In this document: piece after piece, positions 46,524 to 57,755 of the stretch
Layout of the letters: the number at the start of each line of letters is the position of its first letter
Numbering within the stretch: position 1 is the first letter of the stretch
NCBI RefSeq assembly: GCF_002288925.2
Contig: NW_022098076.1
Span: 73,098,306-73,162,305, forward strand
Direction of reading: 5' to 3'
Source of the DNA: Delphinapterus leucas
Taxonomy: Eukaryota > Chordata > Mammalia > Artiodactyla > Monodontidae
DNA length: 64,000 nucleotides
Notes under the pieces: model-generated
The model's input: only the letters and a program-made list of their open reading frames with translations
Databases searched by the model: none
What the model was told of the DNA's origin: nothing
Translations under genes and position numbers: made by a program

Positions 46524-47685
46524 GTGTTTTAAACTGTGCTCAGACTTAAGCAACTATCCACTTAAAATAGATTGCTTTATATATAGACTGTTATATATGA
46601 ACCTCATGGTAACTACAAACCAAAATTTGTAATAGATATATCAAAAAATAAAGAGAAAGGAATCCAAACATAACATTAAAGAAAATCATTAAACCACAAG
46701 GAAAAAGAATAGGAAAAGAAAATAGGAACAGAGAATTACAAAAAACCCAGAAAACAATTGACCAAATGGCAGTAAGTTCCTAATTATTAACAATTACTTT
46801 AAATGTAAATTAACTAAATGCTCCAATCAAAAGACATAGGGTGAGTGAATGGATTAAAAAAAAAGACCTATCTATATGCTGCCTACAAGATACTCACGTC
46901 AGATCTAAGGACATAAACAGGATGAGAATGAAGGGATCGAAAAAGGTATTCCATGCAGATGAAAACAAAAAGAAAGCTTGGGTAGCAAAACTTATATCAG
47001 ATGAAACAGACTTTAACCAAAACTGTAACAAAAGACAAAGAAGGACAATACATTATGATAAAGGGGTCAACCCAACAAGAGGATATGACATTTGAAAATA
47101 TTTATGCATTCAACAGAGGAGCACCTAGATACATAAAGCAAATATTAGCAAACATAAAGGGAGGAATTGACAGTAATACAATAATAGTAGGGGACTTTAA
47201 TACCACACTTACATCAATGACTAGATCACCCAGACAGAAAATTAATAAGGAAATGTTGACCTTAAATGACACATTAGACCAGATGAACTTAAGAGATATA
47301 CACAAAACATCCCATCTAAAAACTGCAGAACACACATTCTTTTCAAGTACATATGAAACATTCTCCAGGACAGATCACATGTTACGCCACAAAGCAATTC
47401 TCAATAAATTTAATAAGACTGAAATCATCATCAAGCATCTTTTCCAACTACAACAGTATGAAACTAGAAATCAATTACAAAAAGAAAACTGGAAAAAACA
47501 CAAATACGTGGAGACTAAACAACATGCTACTAAACAATCAGCCAATGAAGAAATCAAAGAGGAAATCAAAATATATCTTGAACAAATAAAAATGGAAACA
47601 CAACTTTCCCAAATCTGTGGAATGTAGCAAAAGCTCTAAGAGGGAAGTTCAGAGAGGCAAGACTATGTGAATAAGAAAATTTACA

Positions 47686-47747
47686 CCTGAAACTAACACA
47701 ATATTGTACATCAACTATACCTTAATAAATTTAAAAAAAATTAAAGA
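47686..47747 (+). mobile_element. 62-bp L1 tail insertion
   Basis: Only the last bases of an L1 3' end ('cctgaaactaacacaatatt', 'catcaactataccttaat') plus an A-rich tail. Flanked by a perfect 16-bp duplication 'aataagaaaatttaca' at 47670-47685 and 47748-47763. Removing it and one copy restores ORF2 continuity. Confidence 0.9.
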
Positions 47748-49578
47748 AATAAGAAAATTTACAAATTAACTTTACCCCTAAAGAAACTAGAAAAAGAAGA
47801 ACAAACAAAGCTTAAAGTTAGTAGAAGGAAGGAACCAATAAAGATCAGAACAAAAATAACTGAAATAGAGACTAGAAAAATAAAAAACAATAGAAAAGAT
47901 CAATGAAAGTAAGAGCGGTTCTTTGAAAAGATAAACAAAATTGATAAATCATTAACCAGACTCATAAGGGTGTGTGTGTGGGGGGGTGGAGTGGAGAGAG
48001 AAAGAGAAGCCAAATAAAGTCAGAAATGAAAGAGAAGTTACAACTGATACCATAGAAATGCCAAGGATAAGAAATTACTATGAACAATCATATGCCGAAA
48101 AATCAGACAACCTAGAACAAATGGCTAAATTCCTAGAAACACACAATCTTCCAAAACTGAATCATGAAGAAAGATAAAATATGAATAGATTAATTACTAG
48201 TGAAATTGAAACAGGAATTTAAAAACTCCCATGGGAATTCTACCAAAATTTTTTGAAGTTAATACTTATCCTTCTCAAACTGTTCCCAAAAGTTGAAAAG
48301 GAAGGAACACTTCCAAACTCATTTTACGAAGCCAGCATTACCCTGATACCAAAACCAGACAAGAAAAAAAAAAAAAAGGCAAACCAACGTCATCAACAAT
48401 ACATTGAAGGATCATACATCATGACGAAGCATAATGAAATAGGATTTATTCCAGGAATGCAAAGAGGGTTCAATACCTGCAAATCCATCAGTGTGATATA
48501 CCACATTAACATTAACAAAAACAAAGGATAAAAATCATGATCAATTCAACAGATGCAGAAAAAAACATCTGACAACATTCAATATCCATTCTTGATAAAA
48601 ACTTAGTAACGTGGGTATAGGGAATGTACCTCAACATAATAAAAACTATATATGACAAATACACAGCTAACATCATACTCACTGGGGAAAAGTTAAAAGC
48701 TTTTCCTCTAAGATCAGGAACAAGACAAAGATGCCCACTCTCACTACTTTCATTCAATGCAGTATTGAACGCCATAGCCACAGCAAGCTGACAAAAAAAG
48801 AAATAAAAGGAATCCAAACTGGAAAAGAAGTAAAAATGTCACTGCTTGCAGATGACATGATACTATATACAGAAAATCCAACACACCATGAAAAAACTAC
48901 TGGAATACATAAATTTAGTAAAATTGCAGGATACAAACTTTATAGAAATCAGTTGCATTTCTATATACCAAAAACAAGCTATCAGAAAGTTAAGAAAACA
49001 GTCTCATTTATAATTGCATGAAAAGAGAATAAAACACCTAGGAATAAATTTAACCAATGAGGTGGAAGACCTGTACTCTGAAAGAATTTGAAGACAACAC
49101 AAATAAATGGAAAAATACACCTTACTCATAGATTGGAAGAATTACCACTGTTAAAATGTCTACACTACCCCAGGCAATCTACAGATATGATGCAATCCCT
49201 ATCAAAATACCAATGGCATTTTTCACTGACCTAGAGCAAAGAATCCTAAACTTCGTATGGAATCACAAATAGCGAAAACAATCTTGAGAAAGAACAAAGC
49301 TGGAGGCAAACCATAAAACTCCTAGAAGAAAACATAGGCAGTAAGCTCTTTGACATTGGTCTTATCCATATTTTTTTGAACCTGTCTCTTCAGGCAAGGA
49401 AGGGACACAAAAGCAAAATTAAACAAATGGGACTACATCAAACTAAAATGCTTTTGCATAGCAAAAGAAACCATCAACAAAATAAAAAGGTAACCTACTG
49501 AATTCATAAATCATATATTCCATAGGGAGCTAATATCAAAACTATATAAAGAACTTTTATAACTTAATATCCAAAAAT

Positions 49579-49610
49579 AAAACAAAAAAAAAAAAAAAAA
49601 AAAAAAAAAA
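49579..49610. repeat. Poly-A run inside L1 ORF2
   Basis: About 30 consecutive A, in coding L1 sequence rather than at its tail; likely expansion of a short A-rich site. Confidence 0.9.
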
Positions 49611-50639
49611 CAAAAAAAACCCAGAACAACCCTATTTAAAAATGGACAGAGGACCTGAAGAGACATTTTTCCAAAGACACACAGATGGCCGACAAGCACA
49701 TGAAAAGATGCTCGACATCACTAATCATCAGGGAAATGCAAATCAAAACAGTGTTTATCACCTTACACCTGTCAGAATGGCAATGATCAAAAAGACAAAA
49801 AATAACAAGTGTTGGAGGGAATGTGAAGAAAAAGAAACCCTTGTACACTGTTGGTGGGAACGTAATTCATGCAGCCACTATGGAAAACAATATGGAGCTT
49901 CCTCAAAAAGTTAAAAGTAGAACTACCATATGATCCAGCAACCCTACTTCTGGGTATTTACCTGAAGAAAACAAAAACTCTAACTTGAAAAGATATATGC
50001 ACCCCGATGTTCACTGCAGCATTATTTACAATAGCCAAGATACAGAAACAACCTAAGAGCCCATCAAGAGAAAGTGGAAAAAGATGTGACTTATATGTAC
50101 AATGTTTATATACAATATCAACAAATTCAGCCATAAAAAATAATGAAATCTTGCCATTTGCGACAACATGGAGGGACATAAAGGGTATTAGGCTAAGTGA
50201 AATAAGACAGAGAAATACAATTTCTCTATGATTTCACTTATATGTGGAATCTAAAAAACAAAACAGAAGCAGTCTCACAGATACAGAAAACAAACTGGTG
50301 GTTGCCAGAGGGGAAAGGGGTTGGTGGGTTGGGTTCAGGCAGAATCAGTGAAGGGGATTAAGAGGTACAGACTTCCAGTTATAAAATAAAGTCATGAAGA
50401 TGTAATGCAAAGCATAGGAAATATAGTCAATAATATTGTAATAACTTTGTGCGGTGATAAATGGTAACTAGTTAACAAGGTGACCATTTTGAAATGTATA
50501 AAATATTGGATCACTATGACACACATATGAGACTGATACAGTACTACATCTATTACACTTCAGTTTAAAAAAAAATGAACCACAAGGGAATCACTGTGTA
50601 ATAAATGACAGTCTTAATGATGATTCCAAACTACCAAGG

Positions 50640-52776
50640 TTACACTGTATTCAAAAAAGTTTATTTAAGTAATAAAGTACCTAATATACTTTAGAAATGC
50701 AGTGCTCAAAAAGACAAGCTTTTGTCAGCTGAAAGATTTCCTCACAAGTCTTGCAGAGGCTCGTTCTTCAACAGTGCAGAGTAAGTCACCTCTATAGAAG
50801 AAACAGAGATGTGGAAGCACAAAGAACTTTAGTGATTTATGGCGAATAAAAAGGAAGCTTGAATCTATGACTGAAAAACGAAAATAATTACAAGTATATC
50901 TATACAGAAAATACAAGTTTCAAGAGCTTAACATCAACTAACTGCTGCCAAAATAAATACTTAAAGAAACCAAGAACAAAACTGCTTAACAGTGGGACAC
51001 AAAATCCAACAAAGAGGGAGGAGGACAAACCAAGAAAGTGCAAAGGAAAGCGAGTAGCCACTCCCCAAAGTGTTTTTACAAACGGGGATTCAGATCAGAG
51101 GAACAAACACAAACCTGTCTAGGAATATGACCAATGAGGCAACAGAAAGTGACTAGAAGTCAGTGATAAATCAAAAATGACAACCAAAATCCCAGAGTCT
51201 TAAATTATTTAATCCAGACATTATCTAACCCCTCAGATTTGCTTGGTGCTATGTTGTTTATCATTCTCCATTTGAATGAAATGTGGAACAAACACAATAC
51301 TGGTTTGATAGAGTGTTTCAGAGCTAATTCACCCTTGAAGGTCAGGGTCAGCTGTATTATTGTGTTCACATAATTTATTTCTTCATATAGAAAAATAACA
51401 TGTCAAAGAAGGGATTAAAGTAAATTTTATTTTGAAATAATCAGCTGAATCTCAAACTTCAAATAAATGGGTCTTAAAATGTCCGTGAACTTCAGAATCT
51501 CAGTATTCTAACCTAATGGTTACCAAACTATTCCCTTTGGCCCAAAAGGGACCAAACTGGTAAGTCTCAACAGTAACACCCTTTCCATGTCTTTAATATT
51601 ATAAGTACATTAAATTTCTAGAAAGACTTATTAAAGAATTCTACTCCTTAGAAAATATTTTAAAATGATCTAATCTACCTTATTGATTCACAAATAAGAA
51701 ATACTCAGACCAGAGTAACCTTCCCAGGTCTCCCCATTCTCAGGTGACATCCTGTCTACTATTCTGTAGCCTTGATGGTCCTGGTCCTGATATTATGAAT
51801 AAGTCCTTTTCACTACTACCATTAAACTTACTGTCATAGCCTTTTGTACCACCTGGACAAAAATCTGTTCTAAATCAAGTAATCACCAACTTCTGCCTCC
51901 CCAGCAATCCAAAAGTGAAAAACAATTTATGAAGAAAGAAATTAAGACCTACAGAAAAATTATTTTAGCAATACATAAGGTCTACCAGAAAGACTGCTCC
52001 CTAATTTATTTACATTTGACTAGCAATGTCTCTAAAATGTGTTAGAGAAAATGTTCTACACATTTATATATATATAAACACAGTTATAAGTTGATTAACA
52101 ATAAGCAAATATATACAATAAAAATATGTCATGAGCCCAATGTTGACTTTCACCACCAGAGAACAGTAATGTTGAGATACAAATCATGATTTCCTGATTA
52201 AGACACAAGATTTTTTTAAAAAGGGAACAAAAATGTAGGAACAAGTAAATTATAAGTAGCAAAATAAATACAACTGTAGGCAGGAGAAGAATTTAACACC
52301 TATGGTGGCAAATTTAGACCAGGTAATCTATTTTCATTATAACAAAGCCAGAATAAATTATTTGACAATATTATTTGCTCTATAAACGAAGGCAAGTATT
52401 TTTGCTGGTGGCAGGTGTGGATTTTTTTCATCAAAGAACATTAAAAGGGTGAGACATAATGATACCACTTGTATGTTTAACCAACAGTTCTGATCCCCTC
52501 TCATTAATCTTTGACAGCTGATAATGTGAATAGAAAGACATGATGAATAAACACATATGCCAGTTTTAAAAAGAAAAATCCCTTAAAGCAATCTCCGCAT
52601 CTAAATGGTAAACATAGAATGAATTCATAATCTGGCAATTTTTTTTTTTAATTCAAGGCAAAAAAAATGTATGAATGAGTCTACCTATTTGTAAAAATGT
52701 GAATGATCAAAACAGTGCAGTCACTGGGCTCTCACACTGTGTAAGTTCAATTTGAAATGTACATTTGGTATAGGAT
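50640..52776 (-). other. BARD1: BARD1 3' UTR (probable extent)
   Basis: This is unique, A/T-rich sequence directly downstream of the TGA. No transposon is recognisable from 50640 to 52776, whereas a degraded L1 ends just beyond, at 50575. Minus-strand AATAAA hexamers (TTTATT on the given strand) lie at 52010-52005, 51431-51426, 51379-51374 and 50665-50660. The last one would place cleavage near 50640. Which signals are used cannot be decided from sequence, so the 3' limit is an inference. Human BARD1 also has a long 3' UTR of the kilobase class. Confidence 0.55.
50660..50665 (-). terminator. Candidate distal BARD1 poly(A) signal AATAAA
   Basis: A minus-strand AATAAA, the last before the unique sequence gives way to the tail of a plus-strand L1 at 50575. 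The position suits the end of a roughly 2.1-kb 3' UTR. Three other hexamers nearer the stop codon are alternatives, so use of this one is unproven. Confidence 0.35.
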
Positions 52777-53109
52777 TCAGCTGTCAAGAGGGATCAACTC
52801 AAAGGACATCACACAATCTATAAACCAGCTGGAAGAAGCCATCCAGACTTTGCCCTGCCTAACTCTCTCTGGGCGATGATTAGACAAATCCTCATAGATG
52901 ATATACTGTGTGCAGAAGTGCTGATCAGAATCAGGTTTGGCATGGTACGCGACTGTATTGATGGTTTGAGTCACGTCACTGTCTGGCTTGGGCTTTCTAC
53001 TGAGGATCTGTCCCCCAGATGCAGTGACAAGCTTAATAAGGCTGTCCTTTGGATGGTGTCTGAAGCTTCCCCCAAAATAGAAATAGCATCCATCAAACAG
53101 CTTTGGCAA
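52777..53109 (-). CDS. BARD1: BARD1 terminal coding exon (exon 11), BRCT2 and stop
   Basis: Last coding exon of BARD1, the obligate RING partner of BRCA1 in nuclear ubiquitin ligation and homologous recombination repair. The exon encodes 110 residues, starting [11 protein letters not shown] and ending [12 protein letters not shown] before a TGA at 52779-52777. It begins right after a splice acceptor: a T-rich tract followed by cag at 53112-53110. This is the second BRCT repeat, with the conserved BRCT tryptophan in SSWFIDCV and the charged KPKPDSD loop. The length of 333 bp equals the coding part of human exon 11 as I remember it, and numbering from human gives residues 668-777. Entry phase is 0, which matches the end of the upstream exon. 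The frame is intact. Compared with remembered human sequence there are several substitutions, including a Gly where human has Trp680. The function is known for the family; the identification rests on near-identity of sequence and exon lengths. Confidence 0.97.
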   Translation of the reverse strand: MPKLFDGCYFYFGGSFRHHPKDSLIKLVTASGGQILSRKPKPDSDVTQTINTVAYHAKPDSDQHFCTQYIIYEDLSNHRPERVRQGKVWMASSSWFIDCVMSFELIPLDS

Positions 53110-54166
53110 CTGAAAAAACAAAAAAAAAAGCTCATTAAAAGCAGACCAAAATATTTAAAAACACTGCATATGAATAGGGAAATAAAAAGAAAAGTCACAA
53201 GCAGCTAAGAAGCTACTTAATGAGGTGCTAGGACAAGCTGTATTTCAAATAAACCATTTAGGTAAAAAATATATATACTTATGCAAATAAAGGTTTCCTA
53301 TACAATTTTTTCCTTAAGACTCTGGTGCTTTTCACTCTTCTCACATTTTAGGTGTGCTCTGTGTGTGTGTCTCTGAGTGTGTGTATGATATACATCCACA
53401 TAAAACCTGTTCATCAAGCGTCTTATATCAGAATATTTATTCATTTATTTTGTGGGACTTAAAGCCCCAAGAATTCCTTCCTAGGGTAACTGAAACATGC
53501 TTCACGGATACCAAGCTAAACTTAATTGTAAGAGTAACAGCTTTTCTATGGAGTTTTCCAATTCTGCCCATCCATATTTAGGTTCCTATATACTACCAAT
53601 CTAAGGTCCCCAGGGCAGTGACGTGGGAATGTGGCCTCCAGGATTCTAGAAATGTTTTCCTTAGAACACAATACATTATATGGCCATGGCTAGGGATCCA
53701 ATTAGATATGAAACACACTTCTGTGAGCTTTACTGAAAAAGTTTCACAAGTCCCTTCTACAAAAACTTTTCTTTGGCATTTTTAATATACCTATATGTCA
53801 ACAGGGTAATGGAATTTTATCCATTAAAACTACAATATATGGTAATAAAGACATGGTTAACTAAATCCGAGCAGTAGTTCTAAGTCTTCTCTCAAGCTAC
53901 TTCCTATATGAGACTCACCTCAGATTCTGAAAGGTTTATGGGAATGTTCAAGATGCCCAAAATCTAGTAACAGTATGAAATTATTACCTTCTGGTTTTTA
54001 CTGCTCATTGTAATCATCTCTCAGAATCAAGTGCTTGAAATAAGCACAATTAAAGTTTTAATCAGTCACCTGTACTTGTTGAAAGGGCAGGAGAAGTTTT
54101 TCCTGACGGTAATAATAGTATTAAGTTATAATAAGAACAATAAAAGTAGTATCAAAAGGAAAATAC
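53110..54166 (-). other. BARD1: BARD1 intron 10
   Basis: The 1,057-bp intron between exons 10 and 11, bounded by a GT donor (54166-54165) and an AG acceptor (53111-53110) behind an A/T-rich pyrimidine tract. A short GT-rich run lies near 53358-53390. I see no recognisable transposon in it and no further exon. Confidence 0.9.
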
Positions 54167-54264
54167 CAGCTGTTCTCTGTTGAGCCTGCTTCTACGTGGT
54201 CCTTCAGGAATTTCATACTTTTCTTCCTGTTCATATTCTTTTCTTTGTAGACATGCTTTCACCC
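54167..54264 (-). CDS. BARD1: BARD1 exon 10 (end of BRCT1 and inter-BRCT linker)
   Basis: Penultimate coding exon of BARD1, 98 bp, the same length as human exon 10. Its acceptor is ccccag, with AG at 54266-54265, and its donor is ctg|gtattt, with GT at 54166-54165. The first two bases (GG) complete a codon split with exon 9; in human this is a Trp codon. The frame then reads [19 protein letters not shown] and continues through a basic [12 protein letters not shown] stretch. It ends on a whole Leu codon, so it joins exon 11 in phase 0. The product segment is the last helix of BRCT1 plus the linker to BRCT2. The ORF is too short to stand out in a six-frame list; I found it by translating the minus strand upstream of exon 11 and matching both splice sites and length. 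No disruption is seen. Confidence 0.96.
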
Positions 54265-54442
54265 CTGGGGAAAAAAACGAGGATAAAAGCAAAATAAATA
54301 TCAAGTGAGCATTATTTCTTTCACACTGAAATTATGCCATTTACCTAAGTGATTTTTCTTCTTCATGGTTAAATATTGTTCTGAAACAGAAAGAGAAACC
54401 TTACTTATGCCAAAACAAAATGTAATAAAACTGGTTTTCCAG

Positions 54443-54652
54443 GGCTTCCACGGTGGCGCAGTGGTTGAGAGTCCGCCTGCCGATGCAGGGGACACGGGTT
54501 CGTGCCCCGGTCCGGGAAGATCCCACATGCCGCGGAGCGGCTGGGCCCGTGAGCCATGGCCGCTGAGCCTGCGCGTCCAGAGCCTGTGCTCCGCAACGGG
54601 AGAGGCCACAGCAGTGAGAGGACCGCGTACGGCAAAAAAAAAAAAAAAAAAA
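54443..54652 (+). mobile_element. CHR-2-type SINE in BARD1 intron 9
   Basis: 'ggcttccacggtggcgcag' start, complete body, A18 tail. Imperfect 16-bp flanks 'aaaactggttttccag' (54427-54442) and 'aaaacttgttttccat' downstream. It is antisense to BARD1 and ends 178 bp upstream of exon 10. Confidence 0.95.
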
Positions 54653-55090
54653 CTTGTTTTCCATATAAAGAAAATGTAAGAAATCTTTTCTTCAGAGGAC
54701 TGAGCAATGAAGTAGTACTGAATACAAATTTTAGTTTTCTTTCTGAAAAACCTAAATCAGTACATTATTTCATGTACCAGAATAAAAATCTAAATTGTAA
54801 TTTATAACCATTATCAAAATTAAAGTAATAAAAAGTCCCTCATTTAGTTCAGCCCACAATGATCTGACCCCGAGGTCTTATCACCTGCCCCTCATTCTGG
54901 TGGTCCTATGCCTAACCTCCTGTTAGACTATAAGTGACCTGACATTAAGGAAAGTACTTGAGTCCAGAACACCTCACTTATTAAGCTGGTCAAATAACAG
55001 GGGCTCTACAGCTCTTGTTAAAATAAACAGTAAAGCAGAGTCTGGGACATGTTTGGAATTGACAGGTACTCAATGAAGTCACCAGTCTAG
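54653..55090. repeat. Intronic, with a degraded L2 (54825-55085)
   Basis: 'cccacaatgatctgacccc' and 'gacaggtactcaatgaag' resemble L2. Weak; the rest is unique. Confidence 0.35.
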
Positions 55091-57600
55091 AGATGACTTG
55101 GTGAATATTTCAAATGTTTTAGAGCTGCTTCAACTGAGATATTCCAAGACATTGCATAATATATAAAAGTTAGAATATTTTAATGACTGAATACATCTAT
55201 CTCAACAAAAGCAGAGCTTTGTCAAGGGACTGAATTTTTTCTTAACTTGGAACTATGAATGCATATTCCAGTTGAACACTCAACCCTGGCATATCTATAA
55301 TTCCCTATCATGTGATTCTTAATTTTTTGCTAGTTTTGCCTGGGGACTAAAACATCCCCAGTGTTTTCAATACAAGGATCATATTTATCTAAGTTTGCTA
55401 CGCTGAATTCTACTCTTCTCACTAACTTATCATAAATATGATGGTTTTTATAAAGAATTGTTGGTTTTTTGCATGTAGTAAAAATTATATTTTAAAAATA
55501 GAATTTTTAATAACTACTCACAGGGTATAAAAAACTTCTTTCCAATGAAGCTAATACTAAAATATTAACTTTACTGTATACTGAAAATGAGTCTCAAAAT
55601 AAAATTTTTGACTAGGTCAAAATCATAGGAGAAACACTGACAGGGTGTGCTTACATGACATCATGTATTGGTTCTACATTAAACACCAATGCAAAAAACA
55701 TTACCAATCTATCCAAATCACTGATTTACCTCAAACTCATTATTTCATATATAAATTATTACTTTTACTTTTTATCACTTAAGCATGTAACCCCCTTCCT
55801 AAACCTCCTTTCCTGATGATATTTGAAGAGCATTTATACCAGTATCTTTAGATGAACTGTATATGCCAGCATATAAAGCCAAGGACTGAACACTGAATAC
55901 TCCTATAATATCAAGTAACTGTAACAAGTAAAGAGCTAATGTGTAACTACAGAAATAAATAAATGGGCTGTGCCTATGCTGGCTGCTTATCCATTTTATG
56001 GGTTTATTTGACTGGTTATTTAAACTATCAAAAAAGCATACGAAAATGGTTTCAATTGATCCAGGCAATATGCCAGCATTACTCAATCAACAGAATGTAG
56101 TCTTAACAGATACTAGAATGAGATAAGCAGGGCATCAAGAGAAATGAGATGGCAGACACCAAGAGGGCAGCATGGCACTACCAGAGGAAGATGCCAGTAC
56201 TCTTTCAGTGTAAATATGCCTCAAGTCACAAAACTTTCAGCCTTATAGCAATTGTTCAGTAAATTTCTGTAAAGGCAGGCAGAAAAATCCAATGCTCTAA
56301 TTACAATTACTGAGCTAAATGAAGAATGTGTTCCTGATATCCTTTTATTCCAAATAACAATTTGCCAACTCTCTCTACCACTTAATATCAGCTAAAGAAG
56401 GAAAATATAGCTTCCCCGTGAAAACTAAGGAACAGTTTCTAGGTCTATAACAATCTGTTAGAATTGCCGTTGTAGAACAGAAAACATTTTTTGAAATTCG
56501 GGTGTGACATCTAGTCCAAAGACTGTAACTCGAACACCTACAAGGGCCACTCAAATTATATAATCATGTAGGGAACCTTGTGTTAAGTGGTAGGGAGTTA
56601 TGGAGATTGTAACAAATAGGAAAATGTACATCATACCTAAAGACACAAAACTTAAATGATTATGCTGAACTAAACCACATACATTTTATCTGTTTTGGTC
56701 TTAGATTGCCAATTTGACTTGATGCTTGTCTAATCAACCTCTTCATTTCATAGATAAGGAAACTTAAATCCTAAGAGATTTAAGCAGCTTTCCCAGTGAT
56801 ACATGTGAGATGAGAACTCAGATATCCTCCAACTTCTAGATCAGTGTTTCTTTATCTTTATTTTATTAAAAAAATAAAGCATCTTAGGAAATGCCAGGTA
56901 CTCTCCACTCAGATTTAATATACTGTATCTCAAAATAAATGACATAACCACTTAACAGATGACTAAATAGGAGGATCCTTATTTTTAAGAGATTAGCCAA
57001 AAGGTATACCAAAGTGTCAAAAACTGCTGACTACCTGGGAGTGGGGGGTTGGAGGGGGGAGAACAATGCATTTGGCTTTGTCTTCAGTGAATTGATGAGT
57101 TTGTTTAATCTGACTGATGCCAAAGCTGCCACTCTCTCATTTGTACCCTATGAGTTTCAGAATGTTCATACCTCTCAGTAGACATTTACGATAATTACAT
57201 TTAATATCAACTTCCTAGTAGATTTCTTTTGCGATAAACCAATTGAACTGATTTACCAAAACAAGAATGAAATGCTTTAAACTTTCAGCAACCTAAATGC
57301 TGATATATTAACATCATCAATGAAATGGAAGAATCTACAAGCCATAATACTACCTAATTAACAAACCTAAATAATAGATAATATTTTAAGGTTTTAATTA
57401 CTGAACGTAAGTTAGTTAAGCAAACTGCAGCAAGAAGTGTTAAATCTATTTTCCATGTTAAAAAAACTATCAGAACTTTCACAACATTCCTAGTCATAAA
57501 CTCATCTAAAGTATAATATATACTGTAATCCTTAATCTCTATAAATATTTTAAAACAGGTCTTTTCCCACCAATTTAAAGATACTTCCTTAATGTATAGC
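55091..57600. other. Intronic, with a MIR (about 56690-56855)
   Basis: Unique A/T-rich intron sequence. A reversed MIR is visible: 'catttcatagataaggaaac' and 'atgagaactcagatatcc'. No exon found on the minus strand. Confidence 0.5.
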
Positions 57601-57755
57601 ACACAGAACTATATCCAATATCCTATGATAAACTATAATGGAAAACATAAAAAAGAATGTATATATATATATGTGTGTGTGTGTATAACTGAATTGCTTT
57701 GCTGTACAGCACTAATTAATACATTGTAAATCAACTATACTTCAATAAAAAAATA
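57601..57755 (+). repeat. L1 3'-end fragment with (TA)(TG) run
   Basis: 'gaactatatccaatatcc', a TATATA/GTGTGT run at 57660-57686, 'tgctttgctgtacagcac' and 'aatcaactatacttcaat' are an L1 3' terminus. Confidence 0.75.

Larger units (their letters stand above)
46782..49915 (+). pseudogene. L1 ORF2 relic (EN-RT)
   Basis: Endonuclease pieces: CCLQDTHVRSKD (46879 on; the family's Glu in QETH reads Asp here) and VGDFNTTLTSMTRS (about 47188). RT pieces: GFIPGMQRGFNTCKSISVI (about 48442) and [13 protein letters not shown] (about 48842, the metal-binding motif usually FADD). The C-terminal part has HCWWER near 49840. Frameshifts, an internal deletion near 49305, a 62-bp L1 insertion (47686-47747) and a long A-run (49579-49610) make it dead. 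Confidence 0.88.
44451..50575 (+). mobile_element. Near full-length degenerate L1M
   Basis: Starts with an L1 5' end ('gtgattcaagatggcagc') and ends 'acacttcagtttaaaaaa'. Layout: 5' UTR 44451-45180 (with a CHR-2 SINE at 44792-45008), ORF1 relic 45183-45958, inter-ORF region with a CHR-1 SINE (46199-46523), ORF2 relic about 46782-49915, 3' UTR to 50575. Without its later inserts it is about 5.5 kb. Its 3' end lies about 85 bp from the last candidate BARD1 poly(A) signal, tail to tail. I found no clear flanking duplication. Confidence 0.9.
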
